64,000 bases of DNA from Cupriavidus taiwanensis (lineage in GTDB: Bacteria > Pseudomonadota > Gammaproteobacteria > Burkholderiales > Burkholderiaceae), in contig NZ_LT984804.1 of the NCBI RefSeq assembly GCF_900250115.1, positions 620,001 through 684,000 of the forward strand, read 5' to 3'. Each line of letters begins with the position of its first letter. The stretch's first letter is position 1. The notes below the pieces were generated by a model. The model did no database searches, was not told the DNA's origin, and saw only the letters and a program-made list of their open reading frames with translations. The translations under genes were made by a program, and so were the position numbers. Positions 50,473 to 59,165 of the stretch are shown piece after piece.

Positions 50473-52185
50473 ATGAGTCCTGCCACACGCACCACCCAGC
50501 CGTTCCGTTCCCCCGCCTGGCCGCCGGGCCTGCCGGCCACGCTGCATACTCCGCGCACCAGCCTGTTCTACAACGTCGAGGTCGCGGCGCAGCGCTATCC
50601 GGACAAGACCGCGATCCAGTACTTCGGCACCGCGATTTCGTACGGCGAGCTGCGTGAAGAGATCGAGCGCATGGCCGGCTACCTGCAGCAGGCCTGCGGC
50701 ATCCAGCCCGGCGACCGTGTGGTGCTGTTCAGCCAGAACTGCCCGCAGTTCATCATTGCCTACTACGCCATCCTGCGCGCCGAGGGCGTGGTCGTGCCCG
50801 CCAACCCGATGTGGCTGGAAGCCGAGCTCACCCACGTGGTGCAGGACAGCGGCGCGGTCGCCGCCTTCGCCGGAGGCGAGCTGTACCCGCGCATGGCGCC
50901 GCTGCACGGCCCGGCGCTGCGCCACGTGATCCTGCACGACTACGCGGGCATGCTGCGCGACGACGGCGGCCTGCCGGTGCCGGCCTGGCTGCGCGAGCCG
51001 CCGCCCGCACCGCAGGCAGCACCCTCGGGCGCGCTGCCGGTGGCCTGGGACGAGGCCAGCCACGCCGGACACCGGCCGCAGCCGCACCAGGCCGGCCACG
51101 ACACGCTGTGCATGCTGGCCTATACCTCCGGCACCACCGGCAACCCCAAGGGCTGCATGCATACCCACGGCACGCTGATGACCGCGGCCGCCGGCTCGGT
51201 GATCTGGCGCGGCGCCACGCCGGAATCCGTGGTGCTGGCGGTGGCGCCGATGTTCCACCTGCTGGGCATGCAGAACTGCATGAACTCGCCGCTCTACCTG
51301 GGCGCGACGGTGGTGCTGATGCCGCGCTGGGAGCGGGTGCTGGCCGCGGACCTGATCGAGCGCTACCGCGTCTCGGTGTGGGGCGCGCCGCCGGCGATGA
51401 TGGTGGACTTCTTCTCCCAGCCGGGCATCGACGCGCGCGACCTGTCCAGCCTGGCCTATGTCGGCGGCGGCGGCGCGGCCATGCCGGAAGCGGTGGCCAA
51501 CATGCTGCAGCAGCGCTTCGGCCTGCCCTACGTCGAGGCCTACGGCATGACCGAGACCGCGGCCTTCATCCTGTCGAACCCGCGCAACCAGCCCAAGCGC
51601 GAATGCCTGGGCATCGCCACCTTCGGCGTGGATGCGCGCGTGGTCGACCCCGAGACGCTGCGCGAGCTGCCGCACGGCGAGACCGGCGAGATCGTGGTCC
51701 ACGGCGGCCAGGTGATGCAGGGCTACTGGCACAACGAAGAGGCCAACGCCGCCACCTTCATCGAGCTCGACGGCAAGCGCTTCCTGCGCACCGGTGACCT
51801 GGGCTTCATGGACGAGGAGGGCTACTTCTTCATGCGCGACCGCCTCAAGCGCATGATCAATGCGTCCGGCTACAAGGTCTGGCCGGCCGAGGTGGAGAAC
51901 ATGCTGTACGGCCACCCGGCCATCCACGAGGCCTGCGTGATCGCGGCGCGCGACGAGCGCCGCGGCGAAACCGTCAAGGCGGTGGTGGCGCTGCGCCCCG
52001 ACGCGCGCGGCACGGCCGAAGCCGAGCCCGAACGCATCATGGCCTGGTGCCGCGAGCACATGGCCGCGTACAAGGTGCCGCGCATCGTCGACGTGGTCGA
52101 CGCGCTGCCCAAGTCGGCCACCGGCAAGATCCTGTGGCGCGCCCTGCAGGAGCGCGAGATGCAGGCGGACAACCCGCGCGCCTGA
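50473..52185 (+). CDS. AMP-forming acyl-CoA ligase
   Basis: A 570-residue ANL-family ligase of the long-chain/medium-chain acyl-CoA synthetase type: YTSGTTGNPKGCMHTHG near residue 217, EAYGMTETAAF near residue 355, LRTGDLGFMDEEGYFFMRDR near residue 438 and SATGKILWRAL near the C-terminus with the catalytic Lys. It forms an acyl-CoA from a free acid, ATP and CoA. It lies 53 bp after the first Bug gene and 57 bp before the second. A branched-chain, phenyl-alkanoic or medium-chain acid is conceivable; sequence alone does not decide. Confidence 0.88.
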   Translation: MSPATRTTQPFRSPAWPPGLPATLHTPRTSLFYNVEVAAQRYPDKTAIQYFGTAISYGELREEIERMAGYLQQACGIQPGDRVVLFSQNCPQFIIAYYAILRAEGVVVPANPMWLEAELTHVVQDSGAVAAFAGGELYPRMAPLHGPALRHVILHDYAGMLRDDGGLPVPAWLREPPPAPQAAPSGALPVAWDEASHAGHRPQPHQAGHDTLCMLAYTSGTTGNPKGCMHTHGTLMTAAAGSVIWRGATPESVVLAVAPMFHLLGMQNCMNSPLYLGATVVLMPRWERVLAADLIERYRVSVWGAPPAMMVDFFSQPGIDARDLSSLAYVGGGGAAMPEAVANMLQQRFGLPYVEAYGMTETAAFILSNPRNQPKRECLGIATFGVDARVVDPETLRELPHGETGEIVVHGGQVMQGYWHNEEANAATFIELDGKRFLRTGDLGFMDEEGYFFMRDRLKRMINASGYKVWPAEVENMLYGHPAIHEACVIAARDERRGETVKAVVALRPDARGTAEAEPERIMAWCREHMAAYKVPRIVDVVDALPKSATGKILWRALQEREMQADNPRA

Positions 52186-52241
52186 CGCCCGTGGCAAGCA
52201 CGACCTGGCGCGGCAAACCGAGCAGCAAAGAGAGAGACACC

Positions 52242-53225
52242 ATGCAGCAGAGCAGACGCAACTGGCTGGCACAGGCCGGCACCCTGGCCGGCGCGGCCAT
52301 CCTTGGCGGCGCCGGCCAGGCTTTCGCCCAGCAACCGTATCCCGCCAAGCCGATCCGGCTGATCGTGCCATATCCGGCCGGCGGCGGCACCGATACCGTG
52401 GGGCGGCTGATCGGCCAGCGCCTGGCCGAAAGCCTGGGCCAGCCGGTGGTGGTGGAAAACAAGCCCGGCGCCAGCGGCATGCTGGGCAACGACACCGTCG
52501 CCAAGGCGCCGGCCGACGGCTACACCGTGCTGCTGGCGATCACCGCGCTGATCCAGTCGCCGGCGCTGTACAAGCGCATCCCGTACGACGTCGCCAAAGA
52601 CTTCACCCCGGTGTCGCTGATCGCCAAGTCGTCCGACCTGTTCGTGGTGCCCAACCGGGTACCGGCCAGCACCATGCGCGAGTTCCTGGCACTGGCCAAA
52701 TCCGGCAAGCTCAGCTACGGCTCGTACGGGAACGGCACCTCGTCGCACCTGCACGGCGAACTGCTGCGGCAGCAGGCCGGCATCGAGATCGCGCATATAC
52801 CGTACAAGGGCGCGGCGCCGCTGATGAGCGACCTGCTCGGCGGCCAGGTGGACAGCGCCTTTGTCGACGTGACCTCGGCCAACCCTTATCTCACCAGCAA
52901 CAAGTTCAGGATCCTGGGCATCACCGGCACCCAGCGCTACAAGGCGCTGCCCAATGTGCCGACCTTCTCCGAGCTGGGCCTGGCGGGCTTCGAGCCCAAT
53001 GGCTGGTTCGGGCTGTTCCTGCCGGGCAACGCGCCCAGGGACGTGACGGCAAAGCTGGCCGCCGAGACCGCGCGCATCGTGCGGCTGCCCGAAGTGACGC
53101 AGAAGCTGGCCGGCATGGGTTTGCAGCCGGTCGGCTCGACGCCGCAGGAACTGGCCGCCGTGATCGCCGGCGATACGCCCAAGTGGGCCAGGATCGTGCG
53201 CGACGCCAACATCCAGCTCGACTGA
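52242..53225 (+). CDS. Bug-family substrate-binding protein
   Basis: A 327-residue Bug receptor with a clear Tat-type signal (MQQSRRNWLAQAGTLAGAAI) and signal cleavage after AFAQ. The Bug blocks KPIRLIVPYPAGGGTDTVGR and KPGASGMLGNDTVAKAPADG follow. It is the second Bug gene within 3 kb, separated only by the ligase; the two proteins clearly differ. No membrane components are nearby. It precedes an enoyl-CoA hydratase by 21 bp. Confidence 0.9.
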   Translation: MQQSRRNWLAQAGTLAGAAILGGAGQAFAQQPYPAKPIRLIVPYPAGGGTDTVGRLIGQRLAESLGQPVVVENKPGASGMLGNDTVAKAPADGYTVLLAITALIQSPALYKRIPYDVAKDFTPVSLIAKSSDLFVVPNRVPASTMREFLALAKSGKLSYGSYGNGTSSHLHGELLRQQAGIEIAHIPYKGAAPLMSDLLGGQVDSAFVDVTSANPYLTSNKFRILGITGTQRYKALPNVPTFSELGLAGFEPNGWFGLFLPGNAPRDVTAKLAAETARIVRLPEVTQKLAGMGLQPVGSTPQELAAVIAGDTPKWARIVRDANIQLD

Positions 53226-53245
53226 CACCGGCCGGAGGACAAGCC

Positions 53246-54025
53246 ATGGAAACCATCCGTTTTGCCCTGGAGGACGGCATCGCTACGCTGACGCTGGATG
53301 CGCCGGCGCGCAAGAACGCGCTGTCGCTGCAGATGCGCGAGGAGATCGGCGAAGTGATTCGCCGGATACGGGACGACGACAGCGTGCGCGCCCTGATCCT
53401 GACCGCGGCCGGCACCGATTCCTCGTCGGGCGGCGACATCAGCTCGATGCAGGTCGAGATCAGCGCCGAGCAGGGTCGCAGGCGCCTGCGCAAGCTGCAC
53501 GGCTGGCTGGAAGACCTGATCCAGCTCGACGTGCCGGTCATCGCCGCGGTCGACGGCGCCGCCTATGGGGCGGGCTTCAGCCTGGCGCTGACCGCCGACC
53601 TGATCCTGGCCACGCCGCGCGCGCGCTTCGGGCTGCCGTTCCTGCGCATGGGGCTGGTGCCGGACTGTGGCGTGTTCTACACGCTGCCGCGCATGATCGG
53701 GCTGCAACGGGCCAAGGCGCTGATGTTCTCGATGCGCGAGCTCGATGCGCAGGCCGCGCAAGACCTTGGCCTCGTCATGGAAATCGTCCCGGCCGCCGGC
53801 CTGCAGGCGCGCGCCCGGGCGCTCGCGCAAGCGTTCACCGAAGCCTCTCCGGTGGCGCTCGGCCTGACCAAGCAGGCGCTCAATGCGTCGCTGGGCCAGG
53901 ACCTGGGCACCATGCTGGCGATCGAGGCGGACGCGCAGGGCATCGCCTTCTCCACCGGCTACCGCCGCGAGGCCGCCGACCGCTTCATGGCCAAGCAGCC
54001 GCTGCGCTACCGCTGGCCGGACTGA
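53246..54025 (+). CDS. Enoyl-CoA hydratase/isomerase
   Basis: A 259-residue crotonase-fold protein: ARKNALSLQMREEI, SSSGGDISSMQ (first oxyanion motif near residue 66), DGAAYGAGFSLALTADLILA near residue 102, and FLRMGLVPDCGVFYTLPRMI near residue 133, where Asp replaces the usual hydratase Glu as in several isomerases of the family (PaaG class). It may therefore shift a double bond rather than hydrate. CGGAGGAC precedes the ATG. It sits between the second Bug gene and the acyl-CoA dehydrogenase. Confidence 0.87.
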   Translation: METIRFALEDGIATLTLDAPARKNALSLQMREEIGEVIRRIRDDDSVRALILTAAGTDSSSGGDISSMQVEISAEQGRRRLRKLHGWLEDLIQLDVPVIAAVDGAAYGAGFSLALTADLILATPRARFGLPFLRMGLVPDCGVFYTLPRMIGLQRAKALMFSMRELDAQAAQDLGLVMEIVPAAGLQARARALAQAFTEASPVALGLTKQALNASLGQDLGTMLAIEADAQGIAFSTGYRREAADRFMAKQPLRYRWPD

Positions 54026-54160
54026 AGGGCCGGCGCGGCTTGCTGCCCCGCAGCACCGGCTAGGCCCTGGTTCTCGCCCCTATTTATATAGGCAGGTATC
54101 CGGCATCGACCGACGCCTGCCGCTCTATTGTTCACGTTTACCCTGATACCGCTACGACTT

Positions 54161-55348
54161 ATGGGATCCCAAGACCAGAACGCGGCGCCCGCCGCACGCC
54201 AGACCCCCTGGATGAACGAAGAGCTGGAAATGTTCCAGGACACCGTGCGCCGCTTCGTCGAGCGCGAACTCGCCCCCAACGAGGCCCGCTGGGCCGAACA
54301 GGGCCACATCGACCGCGACATGTGGCGCCGCGCCGGCCAGATCGGCCTGCTGTGCGCCAGCATCCCCGAGGAATACGGCGGCGGCGGCGGCACCTTCGCC
54401 CACGAGGCCATCATCACCCAGGAGATGTCGCGCGCGGTCTGCACCAGCCTGGGCAACAACGTGCACAGCGGCATCGTGGCGCATTACCTGCTGCGCTACG
54501 GCACCGAGGCGCAGAAGCAGAAATGGCTGCCGCAGATGGCCAGCGGCGAACTGGTGGCCGCCATCGCGATGTCGGAACCCGGCGCCGGTTCCGACCTCAA
54601 AGCGATACGCACCCGCGCGCTGCGCGAACAGACCCCGGACGGAGACTGCTATCGCATCAACGGCGCCAAGACCTTCATCACCAACGGCTACCACGCCGAC
54701 CTGATCTGCGTGGTGGCCAAGACCGATCCGGAAGCCGGCTCGCGTGGCGTTTCGCTGGTCATGGTGGAAACCCGCGACCTGCCGGGCTTCCGTCGCGGCC
54801 GCATTCTCGAGAAGATCGGGCAGAAGGGCCAGGACACCGCCGAGCTGTTCTTCGACGACGTGCTGGTGCCGTGCGACAACCTGCTCGGCACGCAGGAGGG
54901 CCAGGGCTTCTACCAGCTGATGCAGCAGCTGCCGCAGGAGCGCATGATCATTGCGCTGGGCGCGGTCGCCACCATGCAGCGCGCGATCGAGCTGACCACC
55001 GAATATGTGCGCCAGCGCAAGGTGTTCGGCCAGCCGCTCGGCGACCTGCAGAACACCCGTTTCAAGCTGGCCGAATGCAAGACCGTGGCCACCATCGCCG
55101 CGACCTTCGTCGACGACTGCATGCAGCGCCTGATGGACGGCCAGCTCGATGCGGCGACCGCGGCGATGGCCAAATGGTGGTGCACCCAACAGAACTGCCA
55201 GGTCATCGATGAGTGCCTGCAGTTGCACGGCGGCTACGGCTACATGCTGGAATACCCGATCGCGCGCATGTATGCGAACGCACGCGTCAGCAAGATCTTC
55301 GGCGGCTCCAACGAGATCATGAAAGAGCTGGTCGCTCGCACGCTCTGA
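54161..55348 (+). CDS. Acyl-CoA dehydrogenase (single-subunit type)
   Basis: A 395-residue self-contained acyl-CoA dehydrogenase: AIAMSEPGAGSDLKAIRTR near residue 142, RKVFGQPLGDLQNTRFKLAE near residue 287, LQLHGGYGYMLEYPIARMYA near residue 353 and the catalytic-end motif IFGGSNEIMKELVARTL. This layout is of the long-chain/branched-chain type, forming a homotetramer. The ATG at 54161 has no clear Shine-Dalgarno; a TTG at 54128 or ATG at 54212 are alternatives. It ends the operon at an intrinsic terminator and would perform the first beta-oxidation step on the ligase product. Confidence 0.88.
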   Translation: MGSQDQNAAPAARQTPWMNEELEMFQDTVRRFVERELAPNEARWAEQGHIDRDMWRRAGQIGLLCASIPEEYGGGGGTFAHEAIITQEMSRAVCTSLGNNVHSGIVAHYLLRYGTEAQKQKWLPQMASGELVAAIAMSEPGAGSDLKAIRTRALREQTPDGDCYRINGAKTFITNGYHADLICVVAKTDPEAGSRGVSLVMVETRDLPGFRRGRILEKIGQKGQDTAELFFDDVLVPCDNLLGTQEGQGFYQLMQQLPQERMIIALGAVATMQRAIELTTEYVRQRKVFGQPLGDLQNTRFKLAECKTVATIAATFVDDCMQRLMDGQLDAATAAMAKWWCTQQNCQVIDECLQLHGGYGYMLEYPIARMYANARVSKIFGGSNEIMKELVARTL

Positions 55349-55437
55349 CCCGCCTGCACCGGCGCTGCGCTATCAGCACTGTCTGTGTGCTAGTGCGCGC
55401 CAGCCGTGCAAAACGCATAAGAACCTGCACAAAAATG

Positions 55438-55462
55438 AAAGCCGGCACCCGTGCCGGCTTTT
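55438..55462 (+). terminator. Intrinsic terminator after dehydrogenase gene
   Basis: An 8-bp stem GCCGGCAC/GTGCCGGC with a 2-nt nominal loop (so the top pair must open), extended by flanking A-T pairs, followed by TTTT, about 90 nt after the stop codon. Confidence 0.85.
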
Positions 55463-55815
55463 GTGCTTATGGTTACAAAACCAGATGTGCACGGATCGCG
55501 GGAAAGGTGTAAGGTTTGTCACAAGCATGGTCAATGGCCCGTCGCGCGCGGGGGCGAAGCCCGAGTCGAAATCAGCCAAAAGCTGACAGCAACATCCGGA
55601 GGAAATGCAGCGGGAAGGCAGCACCGAAACATCCGTTGCATCGATGCCAGCGTCGTCAACTCGGACTCCACCATCGCCGTTATTTGACTATGATGAAGTA
55701 AAGACTTCGCAACATGACAGGTCGCCAGGCCGGGGTGGTGTACCGCGAACGTTGCGCGAAGCCTTGGGGGTAGCACTACCTACGCCTCGGACGTGAACTC
55801 TGACGGGAGTGAGGT
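55463..55815. other. Leader region of prkA operon
   Basis: About 350 bp without a strong gene. A CTATGAT motif at 55688-55694 resembles a sigma-S-type -10, with no good -35; E. coli yeaGH is RpoS-dependent, so this is a candidate. A 63-codon frame at 55605-55796 has GGAGGA only one or two nt before its ATG, too close for normal initiation; I do not call it. Confidence 0.35.
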
Positions 55816-57738
55816 ATGGACATTTTTGGCCATTACGCTACGCGGTTCGAAGCTCGCAAGGAAGAGGAATACAGCATCCAGGAGTACCTGGAGATCTGCA
55901 AGAAGGATCCGACTGCCTACGCGACCGCTGCCGAACGCATGCTCGCCGCGATCGGTCAGCCTGAGCTGGTGGATACCCACCACGATCCCAGGCTGTCCCG
56001 CCTGTTCTTCAACAAGGTCATTCGCATCTATCCGGCCTTCCGCGACTTCTACGGCATGGAGGACACGATCGAGCAGATCGTCTCGTTCTTCAAGCACGCC
56101 GCGCAGGGCCTGGAAGAGCGCAAGCAGATCCTGTATCTGCTCGGGCCTCCCGGCGGCGGCAAGTCCTCGCTCGCGGAGAAGCTGAAGGCGTTGATGGAAC
56201 AGATCCCCATCTACGCGCTGAAGGGCTCGCCCATCCACGAGTCGCCCCTGGGCCTGTTCTCGCCGGAAGAAGACGGCAAGATCCTGGAAGAGGACTACGG
56301 CATCCCGCTGCGCTATCTCAATACCATTGCCTCGCCATGGGCAGTGAAGCGCCTGCACGAATTCAACGGCGACATCACCAGGTTCAAGGTGGTGAAGCTG
56401 CGCCCGTCGGTGCTGTCGCAGATCGCAATCTCGAAGACCGAGCCGGGCGACGAGAACAACCAGGACATCTCGTCGCTGGTGGGCAAGGTCGACATCCGCA
56501 AGCTCGAGGACTTCCCGCAGGACGACCCGGACGCGTACTCGTACTCCGGCGGCCTGTGCCTGGCCAACCGCGGCCTGCTCGAGTTCGTCGAAATGTTCAA
56601 GGCGCCGATCAAGGTGCTGCACCCGCTGCTGACCGCGACCCAGGAAGGCAACTACAAGGGCACGGAAGGCTTCGGCGCGATCCCGTTCGACGGCGTCATC
56701 CTGGCGCACTCGAACGAGGCCGAGTGGCAGACCTTCAAGGCGGACAAGAACAACGAGGCTTTCCTCGACCGGATCTATATCGTCAAGGTGCCGTACTGCC
56801 TGCGCGTGTCCGACGAGGTCAAGATCTACGACAAGCTGTTGCGCAGCAGTTCGCTGTCGGCCGCGCCATGCGCGCCCAATACGCTGAAGATGATGGCGCA
56901 GTTCGCCGTGCTCACGCGCATCAAGGAGCCCGAGAACTCCAACATCTTCTCGAAGATGCGCGTCTATGACGGCGAGAGCCTGAAGGACGTGGATCCGAAG
57001 GCGAAGTCGTACCAGGAGTACCGCGACTACGCCGGCATCGACGAGGGCATGAACGGGCTGTCGACGCGCTTCGCGTTCAAGGTCCTGTCCAAGGTCTTCA
57101 ACTTCGACAACACCGAAGTGGCGGCCAACCCGGTGCACCTGCTGTACGTGCTCGAGCAGCAGATCGAGCGCGAGCAGTTCCCGCCGGAACAGGAAGCCAA
57201 GCTGCTGTCGTATATCAAGGAGTACCTGACTACGCCGTTCGTGGAGTTCATCGGCAAGGAGATCCAGACCGCTTACCTGGAGTCGTATTCGGAGTACGGG
57301 CAGAACATCTTCGACCGCTATGTGGTGTTCGCCGACCTGTGGATCCAGGACCAGGAGTACCGCGATCCCAACACCGGCGAAATCCTCGATCGCAATGCGC
57401 TCAACGACGAACTGGAGAAAGTGGAAAAACCCGCGGGTATCTCGAACCCGAAGGATTTCCGCAACGAGATCGTCAACTTCGTGCTGCGGGCGCGGGCCAA
57501 CAATGGCGGCAAGAACCCGGTCTGGACCAGCTATGAAAAGCTGCGGATGGTGATCGAGAAGCGCATGTTCTCCACCACGGAGGACCTGCTGCCGGTGATC
57601 TCGTTCAATGCCAAGTCTTCGCGCGAAGACCAGGACAAGCACGAGAACTTCGTCAACCGCATGGTCGAGAAGGGGTACACGCCCAAGCAAGTGAGACTTC
57701 TGGTGGAGTGGTATCTGCGCGTAAGAAAGTCATCGTAA
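55816..57738 (+). CDS. prkA: PrkA-type serine protein kinase (YeaG)
   Basis: A 640-residue PrkA/YeaG homologue. The N-terminal AAA-like PrkA domain (residues ~20-380) has the P-loop GPPGGGKSSL near residue 110, and a C-terminal PrkA domain follows (~390-635). The N-terminus MDIFGHYATRFEARKEEEYS is typical. The protein is a stress and stationary-phase kinase with a protein target not settled in betaproteobacteria. It starts a three-gene operon with yeaH and spoVR; gap 37 bp. GGGAGTGAGGT precedes the ATG. Confidence 0.95.
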   Translation: MDIFGHYATRFEARKEEEYSIQEYLEICKKDPTAYATAAERMLAAIGQPELVDTHHDPRLSRLFFNKVIRIYPAFRDFYGMEDTIEQIVSFFKHAAQGLEERKQILYLLGPPGGGKSSLAEKLKALMEQIPIYALKGSPIHESPLGLFSPEEDGKILEEDYGIPLRYLNTIASPWAVKRLHEFNGDITRFKVVKLRPSVLSQIAISKTEPGDENNQDISSLVGKVDIRKLEDFPQDDPDAYSYSGGLCLANRGLLEFVEMFKAPIKVLHPLLTATQEGNYKGTEGFGAIPFDGVILAHSNEAEWQTFKADKNNEAFLDRIYIVKVPYCLRVSDEVKIYDKLLRSSSLSAAPCAPNTLKMMAQFAVLTRIKEPENSNIFSKMRVYDGESLKDVDPKAKSYQEYRDYAGIDEGMNGLSTRFAFKVLSKVFNFDNTEVAANPVHLLYVLEQQIEREQFPPEQEAKLLSYIKEYLTTPFVEFIGKEIQTAYLESYSEYGQNIFDRYVVFADLWIQDQEYRDPNTGEILDRNALNDELEKVEKPAGISNPKDFRNEIVNFVLRARANNGGKNPVWTSYEKLRMVIEKRMFSTTEDLLPVISFNAKSSREDQDKHENFVNRMVEKGYTPKQVRLLVEWYLRVRKSS

Positions 57739-57775
57739 CGGCGCCGCGGAACGGGTCTCTCAACGAGGGCAACAT

Positions 57776-59038
57776 ATGGCTACGGTCATCGATCGGCGCG
57801 AAAATGGCGGCAACAAGAGTGCCGTCAACCAGCAACGCTTCATCAAGCGCTACCGCGAGCAGATCCGGCAAGCGGTGGCAAAGGCGGTGTCCGGCCGGAA
57901 GATCATGGACATCGAGCAGAGCGGGCAGGTGTCCATTCCGGTCAAGGACATCAGCGAACCGATCTTCCACCACGGCCCGGGCGGGCGGCGCGAGTGGATT
58001 CACCCTGGCAACAAGAAGTTCGTCAAGGGCGATTCCTTCGACCGCCAGCAGCAGGGCGGCGGCGGGACCGGCTCGCGGGCCAGCGACAGCGGCGAGGGCG
58101 AGGACGATTTCGTCTTCACGCTGTCGCGCGAGGACTTCCTCAATTTCTTCTTCGAGGACATGGCGCTGCCGGACCTGGCCAAGCGCCACCTCGCCAAGAT
58201 CGCCGAGGTGCGCAAGGTGCGCGCCGGCTATTCCATCGACGGCACGCCGTCCAACCTGTCGATCCTGCGCACCATGCGCAGCTCGCTGGGGCGGCGCATC
58301 GCCTTGTCCAGCCCTTACCAGAAGCGCCTGCGCCAGCTGGAGCTGGCCTATGCCGAGGCGCTCGAGCAGGACGGACCGTATGCCGAACGCACGCTCGAGC
58401 TGATGGAGAAGATGCGGCACCTGCGCGCCTGCATCGACCGCGTCCCCTTTATCGAGAAGCTCGACCTGCGCTACAACAACCGCGTGCTGAAGAAGCGCCC
58501 GCAGGCCCAGGCGGTGATGTTCTGCCTGATGGACGTGTCCGGCTCGATGGACGAGAGCCGCAAGGACCTGGCCAAGCGCTTCTTCATGCTGCTGTACCTG
58601 TTCCTGAAGCGCAACTACGAGCGCATCGACGTGGTGTTCATCCGCCATCACACCGTGGCGAAGGAAGTCGAAGAGGAAGACTTTTTCCACTCGCGCGAGT
58701 CCGGCGGCACCGTCGTGTCGAGCGCGCTCAAGCTGATGGTGGAGGTCATCCACGACCGCTATCCGCCCAGCCAGTGGAACATCTATTGCGCGCAGGCCTC
58801 GGACGGGGACAACTGGGCCGGCGATTCCGAGCTGTGCGGGCGACTGCTGCGCGAGTCGATCCTGCCGCTGGTACAGTATTACGCCTATGTGGAGGTAGCG
58901 TCGGAAGAGCCGCAGAACCTCTGGGAAGAGTATCTGACGGTGAAGAGCCAGTTCGATCACTTTGCAATGCAGCGCATCATCGGCGCGGACGAGATCTACC
59001 CGGTGCTGCACGACCTGTTCCAGAAACGCGCGGCATAA
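57776..59038 (+). CDS. yeaH: YeaH/YhbH (DUF444) protein
   Basis: A 420-residue DUF444 protein. The N-terminus RRENGGNKSAVNQQRFIKRY is typical. A von Willebrand A-like segment with a MIDAS motif is visible at CLMDVSGSMDES near residue 246, followed by VVFIRHHTVAKEVEEEDFFH near residue 285. The middle carries a Gly/Ser-rich linker near residue 95. YeaH is always found next to PrkA and SpoVR, and in E. coli its function depends on YeaG, suggesting a shared stress pathway. Length matches the family. Confidence 0.95.
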   Translation: MATVIDRRENGGNKSAVNQQRFIKRYREQIRQAVAKAVSGRKIMDIEQSGQVSIPVKDISEPIFHHGPGGRREWIHPGNKKFVKGDSFDRQQQGGGGTGSRASDSGEGEDDFVFTLSREDFLNFFFEDMALPDLAKRHLAKIAEVRKVRAGYSIDGTPSNLSILRTMRSSLGRRIALSSPYQKRLRQLELAYAEALEQDGPYAERTLELMEKMRHLRACIDRVPFIEKLDLRYNNRVLKKRPQAQAVMFCLMDVSGSMDESRKDLAKRFFMLLYLFLKRNYERIDVVFIRHHTVAKEVEEEDFFHSRESGGTVVSSALKLMVEVIHDRYPPSQWNIYCAQASDGDNWAGDSELCGRLLRESILPLVQYYAYVEVASEEPQNLWEEYLTVKSQFDHFAMQRIIGADEIYPVLHDLFQKRAA

Positions 59039-59165
59039 TCAGTGCTGGCCGGCCATTGCCGGCGAGCCGCGGTAAAAAGGGCAATATTGGCAAGACAGGG
59101 AGCCGGCGGCGCGCCCGTGCCGCAAGCACCGGCCTGCCTGTCTTGCGCGGACAAAAGGGGTGACG

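Noticed and set aside
55605..55796. 63-codon leader frame before prkA
   Set aside because: The Shine-Dalgarno-like GGAGGA is only one or two nt from the ATG and the peptide has no recognisable feature.
55700..55800. Sigma-54 promoter for the prkA operon
   Set aside because: A TGG...TTGC pair exists around 55738 but the GG-GC distance is 15 rather than 10 nt, so it does not fit the -24/-12 rule.
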